Shown here: piece by piece, positions 9,073 to 17,608 of the stretch | How positions within the stretch are numbered: the stretch's first letter is position 1 | How the letters are laid out: every line of letters starts with the position of its first letter | DNA from: Microbacterium schleiferi | GTDB taxonomy: Bacteria > Actinomycetota > Actinomycetes > Actinomycetales > Microbacteriaceae | Assembly (NCBI RefSeq): GCF_015565955.1 | Contig: NZ_CP064760.1 | Location: 2,604,001-2,668,000 of the forward strand | Length of the DNA: 64,000 nucleotides | Direction of reading: 5' to 3' | Position numbers and translations under genes: made by a program | The notes under the pieces: model-generated | Databases searched by the model: none | What the model saw: only the letters and a program-made list of their open reading frames with translations | Told to the model about the DNA's origin: nothing

Positions 9073-9108
9073 CGAAGGCTCCGGATGCCGCAGCATCCGG
9101 AGCCTTCG
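9073..9108 (-). terminator. Strong terminator of rplJ-rplL
   Basis: Perfect 16-bp stem (9073-9088 with 9093-9108) and a four-base loop, followed on the transcribed strand by TCGTTTC. It begins 18 bp past the rplL stop. Confidence 0.9.
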
Positions 9109-9125
9109 GGGAAAGTCGCAGGGAC

Positions 9126-9515
9126 TTACTTGAGGGTGACGCTGGCGCCAGCCTCTTCCAGAGCAGCCTTCGCCTTCTCGGCGGTCTCCTTGTTGGCGCC
9201 CTCGAGGACAGCCTTGGGAGCACCGTCGACGACGGCCTTGGCCTCGCCGAGGCCGAGCGAGGTGAGCTCGCGGACGACCTTGATGACCTGGATCTTCTTG
9301 TCTCCAGCGGCCTCGAGGATGACGTCGAACGCGTCCTTCTCCTCGGCCTCTTCGGCGGGCGCGCCACCGGCGGGGGCACCCGCAGCGGCAACCGCGACCG
9401 GCGCGGCGGCGGTGACGTCGAAGGTCTCCTCGAACGCCTTGACGAACTCGGAGAGCTCGATGAGGGTGAGCTCCTTGAACGCGTCGAGCAGCTCTTCAGT
9501 GCTGAGCTTTGCCAT
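9126..9515 (-). CDS. rplL: 50S ribosomal protein L7/L12
   Basis: 129 aa. N-terminal dimerisation region ([20 protein letters not shown]), an Ala/Gly-rich flexible hinge around residues 40-55 and a C-terminal domain with the factor-binding [11 protein letters not shown] helix. Forms the ribosomal stalk with L10 and recruits translation GTPases. 42 bp downstream of rplJ in the same transcript, with a good ribosome site (AAGGAGAATC). Confidence 0.98.
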   Translation of the reverse strand: MAKLSTEELLDAFKELTLIELSEFVKAFEETFDVTAAAPVAVAAAGAPAGGAPAEEAEEKDAFDVILEAAGDKKIQVIKVVRELTSLGLGEAKAVVDGAPKAVLEGANKETAEKAKAALEEAGASVTLK

Positions 9516-9557
9516 GATGATTCTCCTTGATGGGTGTGGTTATTGCCGGGGCCCGTC

Positions 9558-10073
9558 TCAGGCCGCGGACTCCTGCTTCTCGCGCAGCGCGTCGACCGTG
9601 CGAACGGCCTTCGACGGCAGCGCGTTGAAGACGAATGCTGCCTTGGTCATCGTTGCCTTCATCGCGCCGGCGAGCTTCGCCAGCAGGACTTCACGGCTCT
9701 CGAGGTCGGCGAGCTTGTTGACCTCTTCCGCGCTCAGGGGGGAACCGTCGAAGTATCCGCCCTTGATCACGAGAAGAGGGTGTGCCTTGGCGAAGGCGCG
9801 CAATCCCTTCGCGACGGTGACCGGGTCACCGTGCACGAACGCGATAGCCGAAGGCCCCTTGAGGTCTTCATCCATCGACGTGATCCCCGCGTTGTTCGCG
9901 GCGATCTTGGAGAGCGTGTTCTTCACCACGGCGTACTCAGCGTCCTGACGGATGCTGTTGCGGAGCTCCTTGAGCTCGGCAACCGTCAGGCCGCGGTACT
10001 CGGTGAGCAAAACAGCGGTCGAGTCCTCGAAGTTCTTCGTGAGCTCGGCAACCGTCGCTTCCTTCTGCGCCAT
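9558..10073 (-). CDS. rplJ: 50S ribosomal protein L10
   Basis: 171 aa from the ATG at 10073 (MAQKEATVAELTKNF), preceded by ACAAGGAGTGGCC. The frame stays open upstream through the leader RNA, which should not be counted as protein. Contains the LTEYRGLTVAELKELR region typical of L10 and a C-terminal helix that anchors L7/L12 dimers. Expression is expected to be feedback-controlled through the leader structure immediately upstream. Confidence 0.97.
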   Translation of the reverse strand: MAQKEATVAELTKNFEDSTAVLLTEYRGLTVAELKELRNSIRQDAEYAVVKNTLSKIAANNAGITSMDEDLKGPSAIAFVHGDPVTVAKGLRAFAKAHPLLVIKGGYFDGSPLSAEEVNKLADLESREVLLAKLAGAMKATMTKAAFVFNALPSKAVRTVDALREKQESAA

Positions 10074-10145
10074 GGCCACTCCTTGTGTCTTGTCCACGGT
10101 CCGCGGTGGCGGGCCGTGAGCCTCACACCCCCGGAACACAAAAAA

Positions 10146-10260
10146 GCTCCGGCGCAAGCGCACGGAGCTGAGTGATCCGGAATTCCGGAGAATCGTTCTG
10201 TGACACCTGCGCGGGCCCCTGCGATGCAGTGCTTCGATTGACGAGTGCTTGCGCACACGC
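10146..10260 (-). promoter_or_regulatory. L10 leader RNA with attenuator hairpin
   Basis: Between the promoter and rplJ the transcript carries a structured leader. The hairpin AGCTCCGTGCGC / GCCGGAGCT (10146-10170) is followed by a run of six U residues (A6 at 10141-10146 on the plus strand), which is a classic intrinsic terminator about 70 bases before the rplJ start. In many bacteria L10 or the L10-L12 complex binds this leader to repress its own operon; the precise L10-binding bases here are inferred. Confidence 0.75.
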
Positions 10261-10288
10261 CAATGACCGGCGGTCTTTGGCTTCGACA

Positions 10289-10318
10289 AGTGTACGCGCC
10301 TGTTCGATGCCGCGACAA
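10289..10318 (-). promoter_or_regulatory. Sigma-70-type promoter of rplJ-rplL
   Basis: On the minus strand, -35 TTGTCG (10313-10318) and -10 TACACT (10289-10294) with 18-bp spacing, upstream of the L10 leader. Confidence 0.7.
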
Positions 10319-10392
10319 ATCGGCGTCGGGGTGATCGCGATTCCTCGCGTGTACGGGCAGCGGGCGTCGGCGCCCGCGCTTAGGGTCGAGGG

Positions 10393-11052
10393 GTGACCCC
10401 CGAACTCCAAGCGCGCATCGTCGCCGATTCGCGCGACCGGGTGGCCTGGGTTCGGGCCCGATCACGAGGGATCACGGCAACGGATGTCGCGGCGCTCACG
10501 TCCGAGCGCGTGATTCCCCGCGCCGCCGACGCGAAGCTCATGGGCTCGGGGTTCTCCGGCAACGCATACACGGCCCACGGGCGACTGCGCGAACCCGAGA
10601 TCGCCCGCTGGGTCGCTGCAACGCACGGCATCCTCCCGTCGTCCGCGCTCTTCCATGCCGAGGTCGAGAAACGCCACCTCGCAACCCCCGACGGACTGAT
10701 GGTCGACAGCCAGGGCCGCGTGATCCTCGCGGAGATCAAGACGACGAAGAAGGCGTGGCGCTCCATTCCCCGGTCGTACCTACGGCAGGTGTGGTGGCAG
10801 CAGCACGTCCTGGGCGCGGAGCGGACTCTCGTCGCCTGGGAGGAGCACGACGGCTTCGTTCCCGTCGGCGACGAGCCGCAATGCGCGTGGGTCGACCGCG
10901 ACGATACCGAGATCGCGCGGCTGGTCGGCCTGGCAACGGCCCTGATCGACGAACTGTATATGCGCACGCAGCGCACGCGAAGCCTGCCCGCCGCGCCGGT
11001 CACCGCCGCCGCTTCCCGCGAGCCGTACCGCGCCCTGGCACTCTCGGACTGA
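10393..11052 (+). CDS. YqaJ-type viral recombinase/exonuclease family protein
   Basis: 219 aa. Signature blocks of the YqaJ (lambda-exonuclease-like, PD-(D/E)XK) fold are visible: GITATDVAALTS near residue 27, HGRLREPEIARWV near 62, TPDGLMV near 98 and the catalytic-type ILAEIKTTKK near 112, followed by YLRQVWWQQHVLG. Leaderless GTG start: TAGGGT, six bases, GTG. It stands alone, without a beta/RecT annealing protein or phage genes, so it is more likely a chromosomal domesticated nuclease than part of a prophage. Cellular role unknown. Confidence 0.8.
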   Translation: MTPELQARIVADSRDRVAWVRARSRGITATDVAALTSERVIPRAADAKLMGSGFSGNAYTAHGRLREPEIARWVAATHGILPSSALFHAEVEKRHLATPDGLMVDSQGRVILAEIKTTKKAWRSIPRSYLRQVWWQQHVLGAERTLVAWEEHDGFVPVGDEPQCAWVDRDDTEIARLVGLATALIDELYMRTQRTRSLPAAPVTAAASREPYRALALSD

Positions 11053-11126
11053 CCGCACGGTGACGGGCACGGCTCGTCGACTCCGCCACCGCGGGAGTCG
11101 CGCTGAACCGCGCACCCGCTAACTAC

Positions 11127-11169
11127 TTGACTCTTGTCAACTAGTCGGCGTATGGTTGACATTTGTCAA
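11127..11169 (+). promoter_or_regulatory. Promoter overlapped by two MarR-type operators
   Basis: Two copies of TTGAC-N4-GTCAA (11127-11140 and 11156-11169), centres 29 bp apart. The first includes the -35 hexamer TTGACT (11127-11132). An 18-bp spacer leads to the -10 TATGGT (11151-11156), which abuts the second copy. A dimer bound to either site would block RNA polymerase, so the efflux/marR pair is very probably autorepressed. Confidence 0.8.
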
Positions 11170-11220
11170 TGACTGCGCGATGACGAGCGCAGCCGCATCT
11201 CCGTCGTTGTGAAGGCACCC

Positions 11221-12945
11221 ATGGCATCCTCCTCTTCCCCCGCGCCCGCCGCGCTCACCGAGTCCGGCATGACGCACCGACAGGTTCTCGAGGCTCTCTC
11301 GGGCCTGCTCCTCGGCATGTTCGTGTCGATGCTGGCATCGACCGTCGTCTCCACCTCGCTCCCCGTGATCATCCACGACCTGGGCGGCGACCAAGCAGCG
11401 TTCACCTGGGTCGTCACCGCGACCCTGCTCACCACAGCGATCTCGACACCGGTCTGGGGAAAGCTCGCCGACCTGGTCAACCGCAAGTTGCTGTTCCAGC
11501 TGGCGATCGGCATCTTCGTCGTCGCAACCGCTGCGGCAGGGTTCGCCCAGAACCCCGAGTGGCTCATCGCCATGCGCGCGGTGCAGGGCCTCGGCGCCGG
11601 CGGTCTTGCGGCACTCAGCCAGGTCATCATGGCCGACATCATCAGCCCGCGCGAACGCGGACGCTACATGGGTCTGTTCGGCGCGGTCATGGCGCTGGCG
11701 ACAATCGGCGGGCCTCTCGTGGGAGGCCTCATCACCGACAGCCTCGGCTGGCGGTGGAACTTCTACGTCGCGCTCCCGTTTGCCATCGCCGCCCTGATCA
11801 TCGTGCAGCGCACACTTCATCTGAAGCCGTTCACGGCTCGCAAGGTGTCGATCGACTACGTCGGGATCATCCTTCTTTCCACCGCGGTGTCGTTGCTGCT
11901 CATCTGGGTGACACTCGCCGGCGACTCCTTCGACTGGTGGAGCATTCCCACCCTCCTCATGGTCGGCGGCGCCATCGTCGCCGCGGCGCTGTTCATCCTC
12001 GTCGAGCTCCGCTCTCGCGAGCCGCTGGTTCCCCTGTCGATGTTCCGCAACCGGACCTTCACCCTCGCCGTCCTCGCCTCGATCGCGACCGGTATCGCGA
12101 TGTTCGGTGCGTCAGTGTTCCTGAGCCAGTACATGCAGTTGGCCAGGGGCGCGACTCCCACCCAGGCGGGCCTCATGACGATCCCGATGATCGGCGGGCT
12201 CCTCGTCGCGTCGGTGGGCGTGGGACAACTCATCACCCGTTTCGGCCACTGGAAGCCCTACCTCATCGGCGGCGGTGTGTCCCTGATCGCAGGATCGTGG
12301 CTGCTCACGACCATCCACTACGACACCAACTTCGCGCTCGTGTCGGTGTACATGTTCCTGCTGGGCGCGGGCGTCGGCATGACGATGCAGAACCTCGTGC
12401 TGATCGTGCAGAACACGACGGAGCCCACCAAGATCGGCGTCGCAAGTTCCGGGGTCACCTTCTTCCGCAGCCTCGGCGGCAGTATCGGCGTCTCGGTTAT
12501 GGGTGCGGCGCTCGCGAGTCAGGTCACTGACCTCCTGGGCGGACGCAAGGCTGACATCACGGCAGCCTTGGCCACGCTGGGCGATCAGGCACCGACGTGG
12601 GCTCAACAGCTGCAGTCGGGCTCGCTCCCCCAGGTTTCCGCCATGCCGGATGCGCTGCGCGTCATCTTCGAAGACGTCTATGCCCAGGGGATCTCGCATT
12701 CCTTCCTGATCCTCGTCCCGTTCGCGATCATGAGCCTTATCGCTATCGTGTTCCTGCCAAACGTTCCTCTCACCCGGATGACGAACCGCGAAAGACTGGA
12801 AGCGGGCGAAGCCGACCTGGCTACCGTGTCAGTGAGCGAAGGCATGGACACACTCACGGCGACGGCCGCGTCTCCGGTGGATTCCGACCGCCACCGCCAC
12901 TCGGATGAGTCCCGCGCGGCTTCCCGCCCGGAGTCGCCACGGTGA
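11221..12945 (+). CDS. DHA2 (EmrB/QacA) family MFS drug efflux transporter
   Basis: 574 aa from ATG 11221, which has GAAGG 5 bp upstream; GTG 11209 is the alternative. Fourteen predicted helices, N-terminal SMLASTVVSTSLPVI (motif D1 of DHA2 pumps), WVVTATLLTTAISTPVWGKLAD (motif A region) and the motif C-like GPLVGGLITD. Proton-driven export of toxic compounds is the family role; substrate unknown. The stop overlaps the start of the MarR gene by 4 bp (GTGA), so the two are translationally coupled, and twin MarR operators cover the promoter. Confidence 0.9.
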   Translation: MASSSSPAPAALTESGMTHRQVLEALSGLLLGMFVSMLASTVVSTSLPVIIHDLGGDQAAFTWVVTATLLTTAISTPVWGKLADLVNRKLLFQLAIGIFVVATAAAGFAQNPEWLIAMRAVQGLGAGGLAALSQVIMADIISPRERGRYMGLFGAVMALATIGGPLVGGLITDSLGWRWNFYVALPFAIAALIIVQRTLHLKPFTARKVSIDYVGIILLSTAVSLLLIWVTLAGDSFDWWSIPTLLMVGGAIVAAALFILVELRSREPLVPLSMFRNRTFTLAVLASIATGIAMFGASVFLSQYMQLARGATPTQAGLMTIPMIGGLLVASVGVGQLITRFGHWKPYLIGGGVSLIAGSWLLTTIHYDTNFALVSVYMFLLGAGVGMTMQNLVLIVQNTTEPTKIGVASSGVTFFRSLGGSIGVSVMGAALASQVTDLLGGRKADITAALATLGDQAPTWAQQLQSGSLPQVSAMPDALRVIFEDVYAQGISHSFLILVPFAIMSLIAIVFLPNVPLTRMTNRERLEAGEADLATVSVSEGMDTLTATAASPVDSDRHRHSDESRAASRPESPR

Positions 12946-13427
12946 GCGAGACTGACGCACCCGAACCGGTCGACGCCGAGGCCCGCGATCACCGCGCGGC
13001 TGTCGACCGGCTCGAGGGCGCCATCGCTGAACTCATCTCACGCATCCGGCGCTTCTATGCCCAGATCGCTGACGAGGTGAGCCCCGGGATGCTGCCCGGG
13101 ACGTTCAAGCTCCTCGCGACGATCGGTCGCATCGGACCCACGACGTCCTCTGCCCTCGCGCACCGACTCACCGCCGACAAGGGCATGATCAGCCGGCAGA
13201 TCACCGACCTGGAAAAACTCGGCCTCATCGAGCGCACCGCAGATCCTGACGACCGTCGCTCGCGGCTGATCTCCCTCACCCCGCGCGGGCGGGAGCGTTT
13301 GGATGCTGCACGAGGACCCTACGAGCAGATGCTCTCCCAGACTCTCGCGGAGTGGCCTACTGCGTCGATAGATCAACTCACCGACCTGCTCACCGCCTTC
13401 GCGTCGGGCGAGATCCCCCAGCGCTGA
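12942..13427 (+). CDS. MarR-family transcriptional repressor
   Basis: 161 aa winged-helix protein. The recognition-helix region TTSSALAHRLTADKGMISRQITDLEKLGLI (about residues 67-96, read in two pieces) is followed by the wing DPDDRRSRLISLTPRG. GTG start overlaps the end of the efflux gene. By position it is the local repressor of the upstream TTGAC-N4-GTCAA operators, releasing when the pump's substrate binds (inference from family behaviour). Confidence 0.92.
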   Translation: MSETDAPEPVDAEARDHRAAVDRLEGAIAELISRIRRFYAQIADEVSPGMLPGTFKLLATIGRIGPTTSSALAHRLTADKGMISRQITDLEKLGLIERTADPDDRRSRLISLTPRGRERLDAARGPYEQMLSQTLAEWPTASIDQLTDLLTAFASGEIPQR

Positions 13428-13592
13428 CGAGCGGGTCTTATCGGTCCGGTGACACCGGCGTAACACGAGCGAGACAATCGCGCGATTGACTGAGAACACC
13501 TCGCGGAGGGCGGGGTTCCACTGGTCGTCATGTGCCACATCGATGCCGATGTGCACGGTCCGCTGACGACGAATTCGCGGAAGGAGCGACCG

Positions 13593-14624
13593 ATGCGATT
13601 CCGGCCGCTACGCCCATCCCCGGAAACCCGGGCATTCTCGACGGAACCGTCGCAGGTCCCCGAGGTGATGCGGGCGATCACCGTCGCGCAGTGGGGTGCT
13701 CCCCGTGTTCTGACCGAAGCCAGCGTTCCCGTGCCGCGCCCGGTTCTCAGCGAGGTCCTGGTGCGGGTCGTCGCGGCCGGGGTGAACCCGATCGACGCCA
13801 AAACCCGGGCGGGCAAGGGGCTCGCTCCCGCCGTCGACGCGCTGCCGGAGATTCTCGGTTTCGACTTCAGCGGCGTCGTGGTCGAGTCGCCCTTCGAGAC
13901 GCATCCGTTCCCCGTCGGCACTGAGGTGTTCGGCATGGCCGGTTTCCCCCGAACCCCGGGAAGCTACGCCGAGTACGTCGTCGCACCGACCCTGTCGATC
14001 GCGCGTAAGCCTGCCTCGCTCTCGCACGTCGAGGCGGCGGGCGTTCCGGTTGCAGCGCTCACAGCCTGGGGCCTGGTCGTCGAGACCGCTCATGCCCACG
14101 AAGGGCAGCGCATCCTCATCCACGCCGGTAGCGGGGGTGTGGGGCACTTCGCCGTGCAGTTCGCGGCCTACTTCGGAGCTCACGTGACCGCGACGGCATC
14201 CGGAGCCAACGCTCCGTGGCTCCGTGACCTCGGCGCCTCGGTCGTCATCGACCACACCTCGACGCGCTTCGAAGAGGTCGTGAACGATATGGATGTCGTC
14301 ATCGACCTCGTGGGCAACGTGACGGACTCGATCGGCTCGCGATCGATGTCGGTGCTGCGCCCCGGCGGGATCTACATCCTGGTGCCCACGGGATCGTGGC
14401 CGGACTATCAGGAGGCTGCGGCAGCGGCCGGCGTGCGTGCGACCAGCTACAAGGTGATTCCGGAAGGCGCGACCCTGGCGACGATCGCCCGCCTGCTGGA
14501 TTCCCGGTCGATCCAGGTGTACATCGACCACGTCCTGGATCTGTCCGATGCGGCAAAAGCTCACAGCGACATCGAGGGCGGACACACCCGCGGCAAGATC
14601 GTCCTGCGCGTCAGCGACGACTGA
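13593..14624 (+). CDS. NADPH:quinone oxidoreductase-like zinc-independent MDR protein
   Basis: 343 aa. The ATG at 13593 is chosen for the ribosome site GGAAGGAGCGACCG. N-terminal GroES-like domain with AAGVNPIDAKTRAG, and a C-terminal Rossmann domain with nucleotide-binding ILIHAGSGGVGHFAVQFA. Zinc-ligand cysteines of alcohol dehydrogenases are absent, as in quinone reductases. Substrate unknown. The 3' end overlaps the convergent lysG-like gene by 14 bp. Confidence 0.85.
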   Translation: MRFRPLRPSPETRAFSTEPSQVPEVMRAITVAQWGAPRVLTEASVPVPRPVLSEVLVRVVAAGVNPIDAKTRAGKGLAPAVDALPEILGFDFSGVVVESPFETHPFPVGTEVFGMAGFPRTPGSYAEYVVAPTLSIARKPASLSHVEAAGVPVAALTAWGLVVETAHAHEGQRILIHAGSGGVGHFAVQFAAYFGAHVTATASGANAPWLRDLGASVVIDHTSTRFEEVVNDMDVVIDLVGNVTDSIGSRSMSVLRPGGIYILVPTGSWPDYQEAAAAAGVRATSYKVIPEGATLATIARLLDSRSIQVYIDHVLDLSDAAKAHSDIEGGHTRGKIVLRVSDD

Positions 14625-15546
14625 CGCTGGGCTCGGGCCGAAGCACGCGACGGCCCTCCTCGACGATCTCGGCGGCAACCGCGTCCAGCAGGGGCGAGCG
14701 CAGGTTCCACTGCTGCCAATACAGCGGAACATCGATCGGCGGACCACCGAGGTGTCTGAGCGCTCCGTGCTCGAGTTCGGCAGCCGACTGGAAGCTCGGA
14801 AGCAGCCCCCAGCCGAACCCGAGCTTCACCGCCTGGGCGAAGTCATGGGATGCAGGCACGTAGTGCCGCGGCGCGCGAGAGCCGGAAATCCCCCGCTCTC
14901 TGACCCATTTGTCCTGCAGGTCGTCGCGACGATCGAACTGGACGACCGGGGCCGCAGCCAGCGCGACGAGGTCATCGAGCGAGGCGGGAAGGTATCGATC
15001 GATGAACGCCGGTGTTGCGACAGCCTCGTACCGCATGACGCCCAGGGCGGTGACGCGACACCCGGCGACGGGCTCCGCGCGGGAGGTCACAGCGCCCATG
15101 ACGGTGCCGCCCTCCAGGAGAGCCGCCGTGAAGTCCTGGTCATCGCGATGGAGATCGAACACGATCGGATGCCGCGCACTCAGGCGCGCGAGCGGCGTCA
15201 GAAACCAGGTGGCGAGCGAGTCAGCATTGACCGCCAGCGGCACCGACACGGGCTCCGGCGCGCCGCTCGTGCTGTCGCCGGCGCTGCTGGCACTGCCGAT
15301 GCCCGCGAGTGCGTCGTGTTCCAGGACACGTGCTTGACGGGCCAGCCGGATGACCGCATCCCCGGCATCCGTGGGATGAACGGGCTTCGAGCGCACGAGC
15401 AGCACACGTCCGACCTCATCTTCGATCGTGCGCAGTCGCTGGCTGACGGCGCTCGGGGTGATCTGCATTCGTCGGGCTGCAGCCTCCAGCGTCCCCTCCT
15501 CGGCGATGATCGCCACGGTGTCGGCCAGTTCGAAGTCGATCTTCAT
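14611..15546 (-). CDS. lysG: LysR-family regulator of lysE (ArgP/LysG type)
   Basis: 311 aa from the ATG at 15546; a TTG nine bases upstream is possible. N-terminal LysR helix-turn-helix (VAIIAEEGTLEAAARRM, then TPSAVSQRL), followed by an effector domain. TAGCAT lies 8 bp before the ATG, suggesting a leaderless transcript. It is divergent from lysE, the classic lysG-lysE arrangement in which LysG activates the exporter when cytoplasmic lysine or arginine is high. Confidence 0.88.
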   Translation of the reverse strand: MKIDFELADTVAIIAEEGTLEAAARRMQITPSAVSQRLRTIEDEVGRVLLVRSKPVHPTDAGDAVIRLARQARVLEHDALAGIGSASSAGDSTSGAPEPVSVPLAVNADSLATWFLTPLARLSARHPIVFDLHRDDQDFTAALLEGGTVMGAVTSRAEPVAGCRVTALGVMRYEAVATPAFIDRYLPASLDDLVALAAAPVVQFDRRDDLQDKWVRERGISGSRAPRHYVPASHDFAQAVKLGFGWGLLPSFQSAAELEHGALRHLGGPPIDVPLYWQQWNLRSPLLDAVAAEIVEEGRRVLRPEPSVSRR

Positions 15547-15617
15547 ATGAAGCAATGCTAATGCTCGAGCAGAATAATGAGCTGGAGTGAATGACGCCCG
15601 ACAACTAACGTCGAGTC

Positions 15618-16286
15618 GTGCTCACTCCCCTCCTGGCCGGCCTCGGACTCGGGCTGTCGTTGATCGTCGCGATCGGAGCACAGAACCTCTTCGTGCTCCG
15701 CCAGGGGATCCGCCGGGAGCACGTCCTGGCGGTGGTTGTGGTGTGCGCCACCTCGGATGCCATCCTCATCGCGCTCGGCGTCTCGGGAGTCGGGCTCGCC
15801 CTCACGGCGTTGCCGTGGCTGGTGACGGCGGTGCGGTGGGCCGGCGCAGCGTTCCTCGGGGGATACGGTCTCCTGGCGGCCAGGCGCGCGTGGCGCCCGT
15901 CCGGGGTGCTCGCGGTCACGGACGACCACGCGAACTCCGCCGGCGTTGACACCCGTCCCTCGGCGGGTACCCCGCAGAGCATTGCCGTCGCCCCCACACG
16001 GCTAGCGGGGACTGTTCTCACGGTCCTCGCGCTCACGTGGCTCAACCCGCACGTGTACCTCGACACGGTGTTCCTGCTCGGGAGCGTGTCCACCACGTAC
16101 GGCGATAGCCGCTGGATCTTCGCGCTCGGCGCCGTCATCGCCAGCGTTGTCTGGTTCAGCGTGCTCGGGTTCGGCGCACGATACCTCGGACGCTGGCTCG
16201 CGACACCACGGGCATGGCGCATCCTGGACGCGGTCATCGCGGTCGTCATGATCGCCCTGAGCGTGAGCCTCGTCGTCGGCGGATGA
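15618..16286 (+). CDS. lysE: LysE-family basic amino acid exporter
   Basis: 222 aa membrane protein. GLSLIVAIGAQNLFVLRQG in the first helix is the family signature; six hydrophobic segments and WLNPHVYLDTVFLLGS in the second half complete the fold. GTG start is leaderless (TAACGT, six bases, GTG). Exports L-lysine and L-arginine in studied homologues. Controlled by the divergent LysG, 71 bp away between starts. Confidence 0.9.
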   Translation: MLTPLLAGLGLGLSLIVAIGAQNLFVLRQGIRREHVLAVVVVCATSDAILIALGVSGVGLALTALPWLVTAVRWAGAAFLGGYGLLAARRAWRPSGVLAVTDDHANSAGVDTRPSAGTPQSIAVAPTRLAGTVLTVLALTWLNPHVYLDTVFLLGSVSTTYGDSRWIFALGAVIASVVWFSVLGFGARYLGRWLATPRAWRILDAVIAVVMIALSVSLVVGG

Positions 16287-16289
16287 ACG

Positions 16290-16321
16290 ACAACGGCCCC
16301 CGCCGAGGCGGAGGCCGTTGT
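16290..16321. terminator. Bidirectional terminator between lysE and rplA
   Basis: ACAACGGCC... / ...GGCCGTTGT hairpin located 3 bp after lysE and 15 bp after rplA, which converge here. Confidence 0.8.
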
Positions 16322-16336
16322 GCTGGTTCGTCCTGA

Positions 16337-17029
16337 TCAGGCGATGCTGTTCACGTCCAGCGGGATGCCGGGGCCGAACGTCGTCGAGACCGCACCCTTC
16401 TGGATGTAGCGACCCTTCGAGCTCGAAGGCTTCAGACGCACGATCTCGTCGAGCGCGGCCTTCAGGTTCTCATCGAGCTGGTCGGCCGAGAACGAGGCCT
16501 TGCCGACGACGAAGTGCACGTTGGCGTGCTTGTCGACACGGAACTCGATCTTTCCGCCCTTGATCTCCTCGACCGCCTTGGCAGGGTTCGGAGTGACGGT
16601 GCCGGTCTTGGGGTTCGGCATGAGACCGCGGGGACCGAGCACCTTACCGAGGCGCCCGACCTGGCCCATGAGCTCCGGGGTCGACACTGCAGCGTCGAAG
16701 GAGGTGTAGCCGCCGGCGACCTTCTCGATCAGCTCGGCGCCGCCGACCTCATCCGCACCGGCAGCGATAGCTGCCTCAGCGGCGGGACCGGTCGCGAACA
16801 CGATGACGCGCGCGGTCTTTCCCGTGCCGTGGGGCAGGATGACGGTGCCACGCACCATCTGGTCTGCCTTCCGCGGGTCGACCGAGAGCTTGAGGGCGAC
16901 CTCCACGGTGGAATCGAACTTCTTCGATCCCGTCTCCTTCGCGAGGCTCACCGCTTCGGTGGGCGAATAGAACTTGCCGGCCTCGATCTTCGCGGCGGCT
17001 TCGTTGTAGGACTTGGACTTGGTAGCCAT
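16337..17029 (-). CDS. rplA: 50S ribosomal protein L1
   Basis: 230 aa from ATG 17029, with GGGGGAGAAGAGTC before it. Contains the L1 signature [14 protein letters not shown] and [16 protein letters not shown]. Binds 23S rRNA at the L1 stalk and in many bacteria represses its own operon. 14 bp downstream of rplK. The frame is open upstream across rplK, but that stretch is not protein. Confidence 0.98.
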   Translation of the reverse strand: MATKSKSYNEAAAKIEAGKFYSPTEAVSLAKETGSKKFDSTVEVALKLSVDPRKADQMVRGTVILPHGTGKTARVIVFATGPAAEAAIAAGADEVGGAELIEKVAGGYTSFDAAVSTPELMGQVGRLGKVLGPRGLMPNPKTGTVTPNPAKAVEEIKGGKIEFRVDKHANVHFVVGKASFSADQLDENLKAALDEIVRLKPSSSKGRYIQKGAVSTTFGPGIPLDVNSIA

Positions 17030-17043
17030 GACTCTTCTCCCCC

Positions 17044-17475
17044 TCAGTCCTCGACCGTGATGCCCATGGAACGGGCGGTGCCGGCGATGATCAGCGAGGC
17101 AGCCTCGATGTCGTTCGCGTTCAGGTCGGGCATCTTGGTCTCGGCGATCTGACGCACCTGGTCCTTGGTGAGCTTGCCCACCTTGGCCGTGTGCGGCGTC
17201 TTCGAGCCCTTCTGCACGCCCGCAGCCTTCTTGATGAGCTCGGCGGCCGGCGGGGTCTTGAGGATGAACGTGAAGCTGCGGTCCTCGTAGACGGTGATCT
17301 CGACGGGGATGACGTTGCCGCGCTGCGACTCGGTCGCGGCGTTGTACGCCTTGCAGAACTCCATGATGTTGACGCCGTGCTGACCGAGCGCGGGCCCGAT
17401 CGGCGGCGCCGGGTTGGCGGCACCGGCGTTGATCTGAAGCTTGATCAGGCCGGTCACCTTCTTCTTCGGTGCCAT
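17044..17475 (-). CDS. rplK: 50S ribosomal protein L11
   Basis: 143 aa. N-terminal [19 protein letters not shown] (thiostrepton/L11 signature region) and C-terminal rRNA-binding domain ending SMGITVED. Ribosome site GAAAGGAAAGAAAC. 117 bp after nusG; the gap contains a CTCCCG/CGGGAG hairpin. Confidence 0.98.
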   Translation of the reverse strand: MAPKKKVTGLIKLQINAGAANPAPPIGPALGQHGVNIMEFCKAYNAATESQRGNVIPVEITVYEDRSFTFILKTPPAAELIKKAAGVQKGSKTPHTAKVGKLTKDQVRQIAETKMPDLNANDIEAASLIIAGTARSMGITVED

Positions 17476-17576
17476 GTTTCTTTCCTTTCATCGAGCTGAT
17501 GCTGTCGGCATCCGCTCTCCCGCAGCCCGGCCGTTCCGGGAGCGGTGGTCTGTGTCGCGCTGAAGCGCGGTGACGC

Positions 17577-17608
17577 TACTGCTTGGTGACTGTTACTGCT
17601 TGGTGACC
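17577..17608 (-). repeat. Tandem duplication of the nusG 3' terminus
   Basis: TACTGCTTGGTGAC occurs twice at a 17-bp interval on the plus strand. On the coding strand this reads GTCACCAAGCAGTAA then, after two bases, GTCACCAAGCAGTAG, so the last four codons and a stop codon of nusG are duplicated just past the true stop, in another frame. Confidence 0.7.

Noticed and set aside
7371..9530. A 719-codon plus-strand open frame opposite the P-type ATPase and rplL
   Set aside because: It is antisense to two well-supported genes, rich in Arg/Gly/Asp/His with no domain; a by-product of GC-rich third positions.
13430..13592. Small gene between marR and the oxidoreductase
   Set aside because: Only short frames; the ribosome site GGAAGGAGCGACC fixes the downstream start at 13593, and the rest holds a short TCCGGTGACACCGG hairpin.
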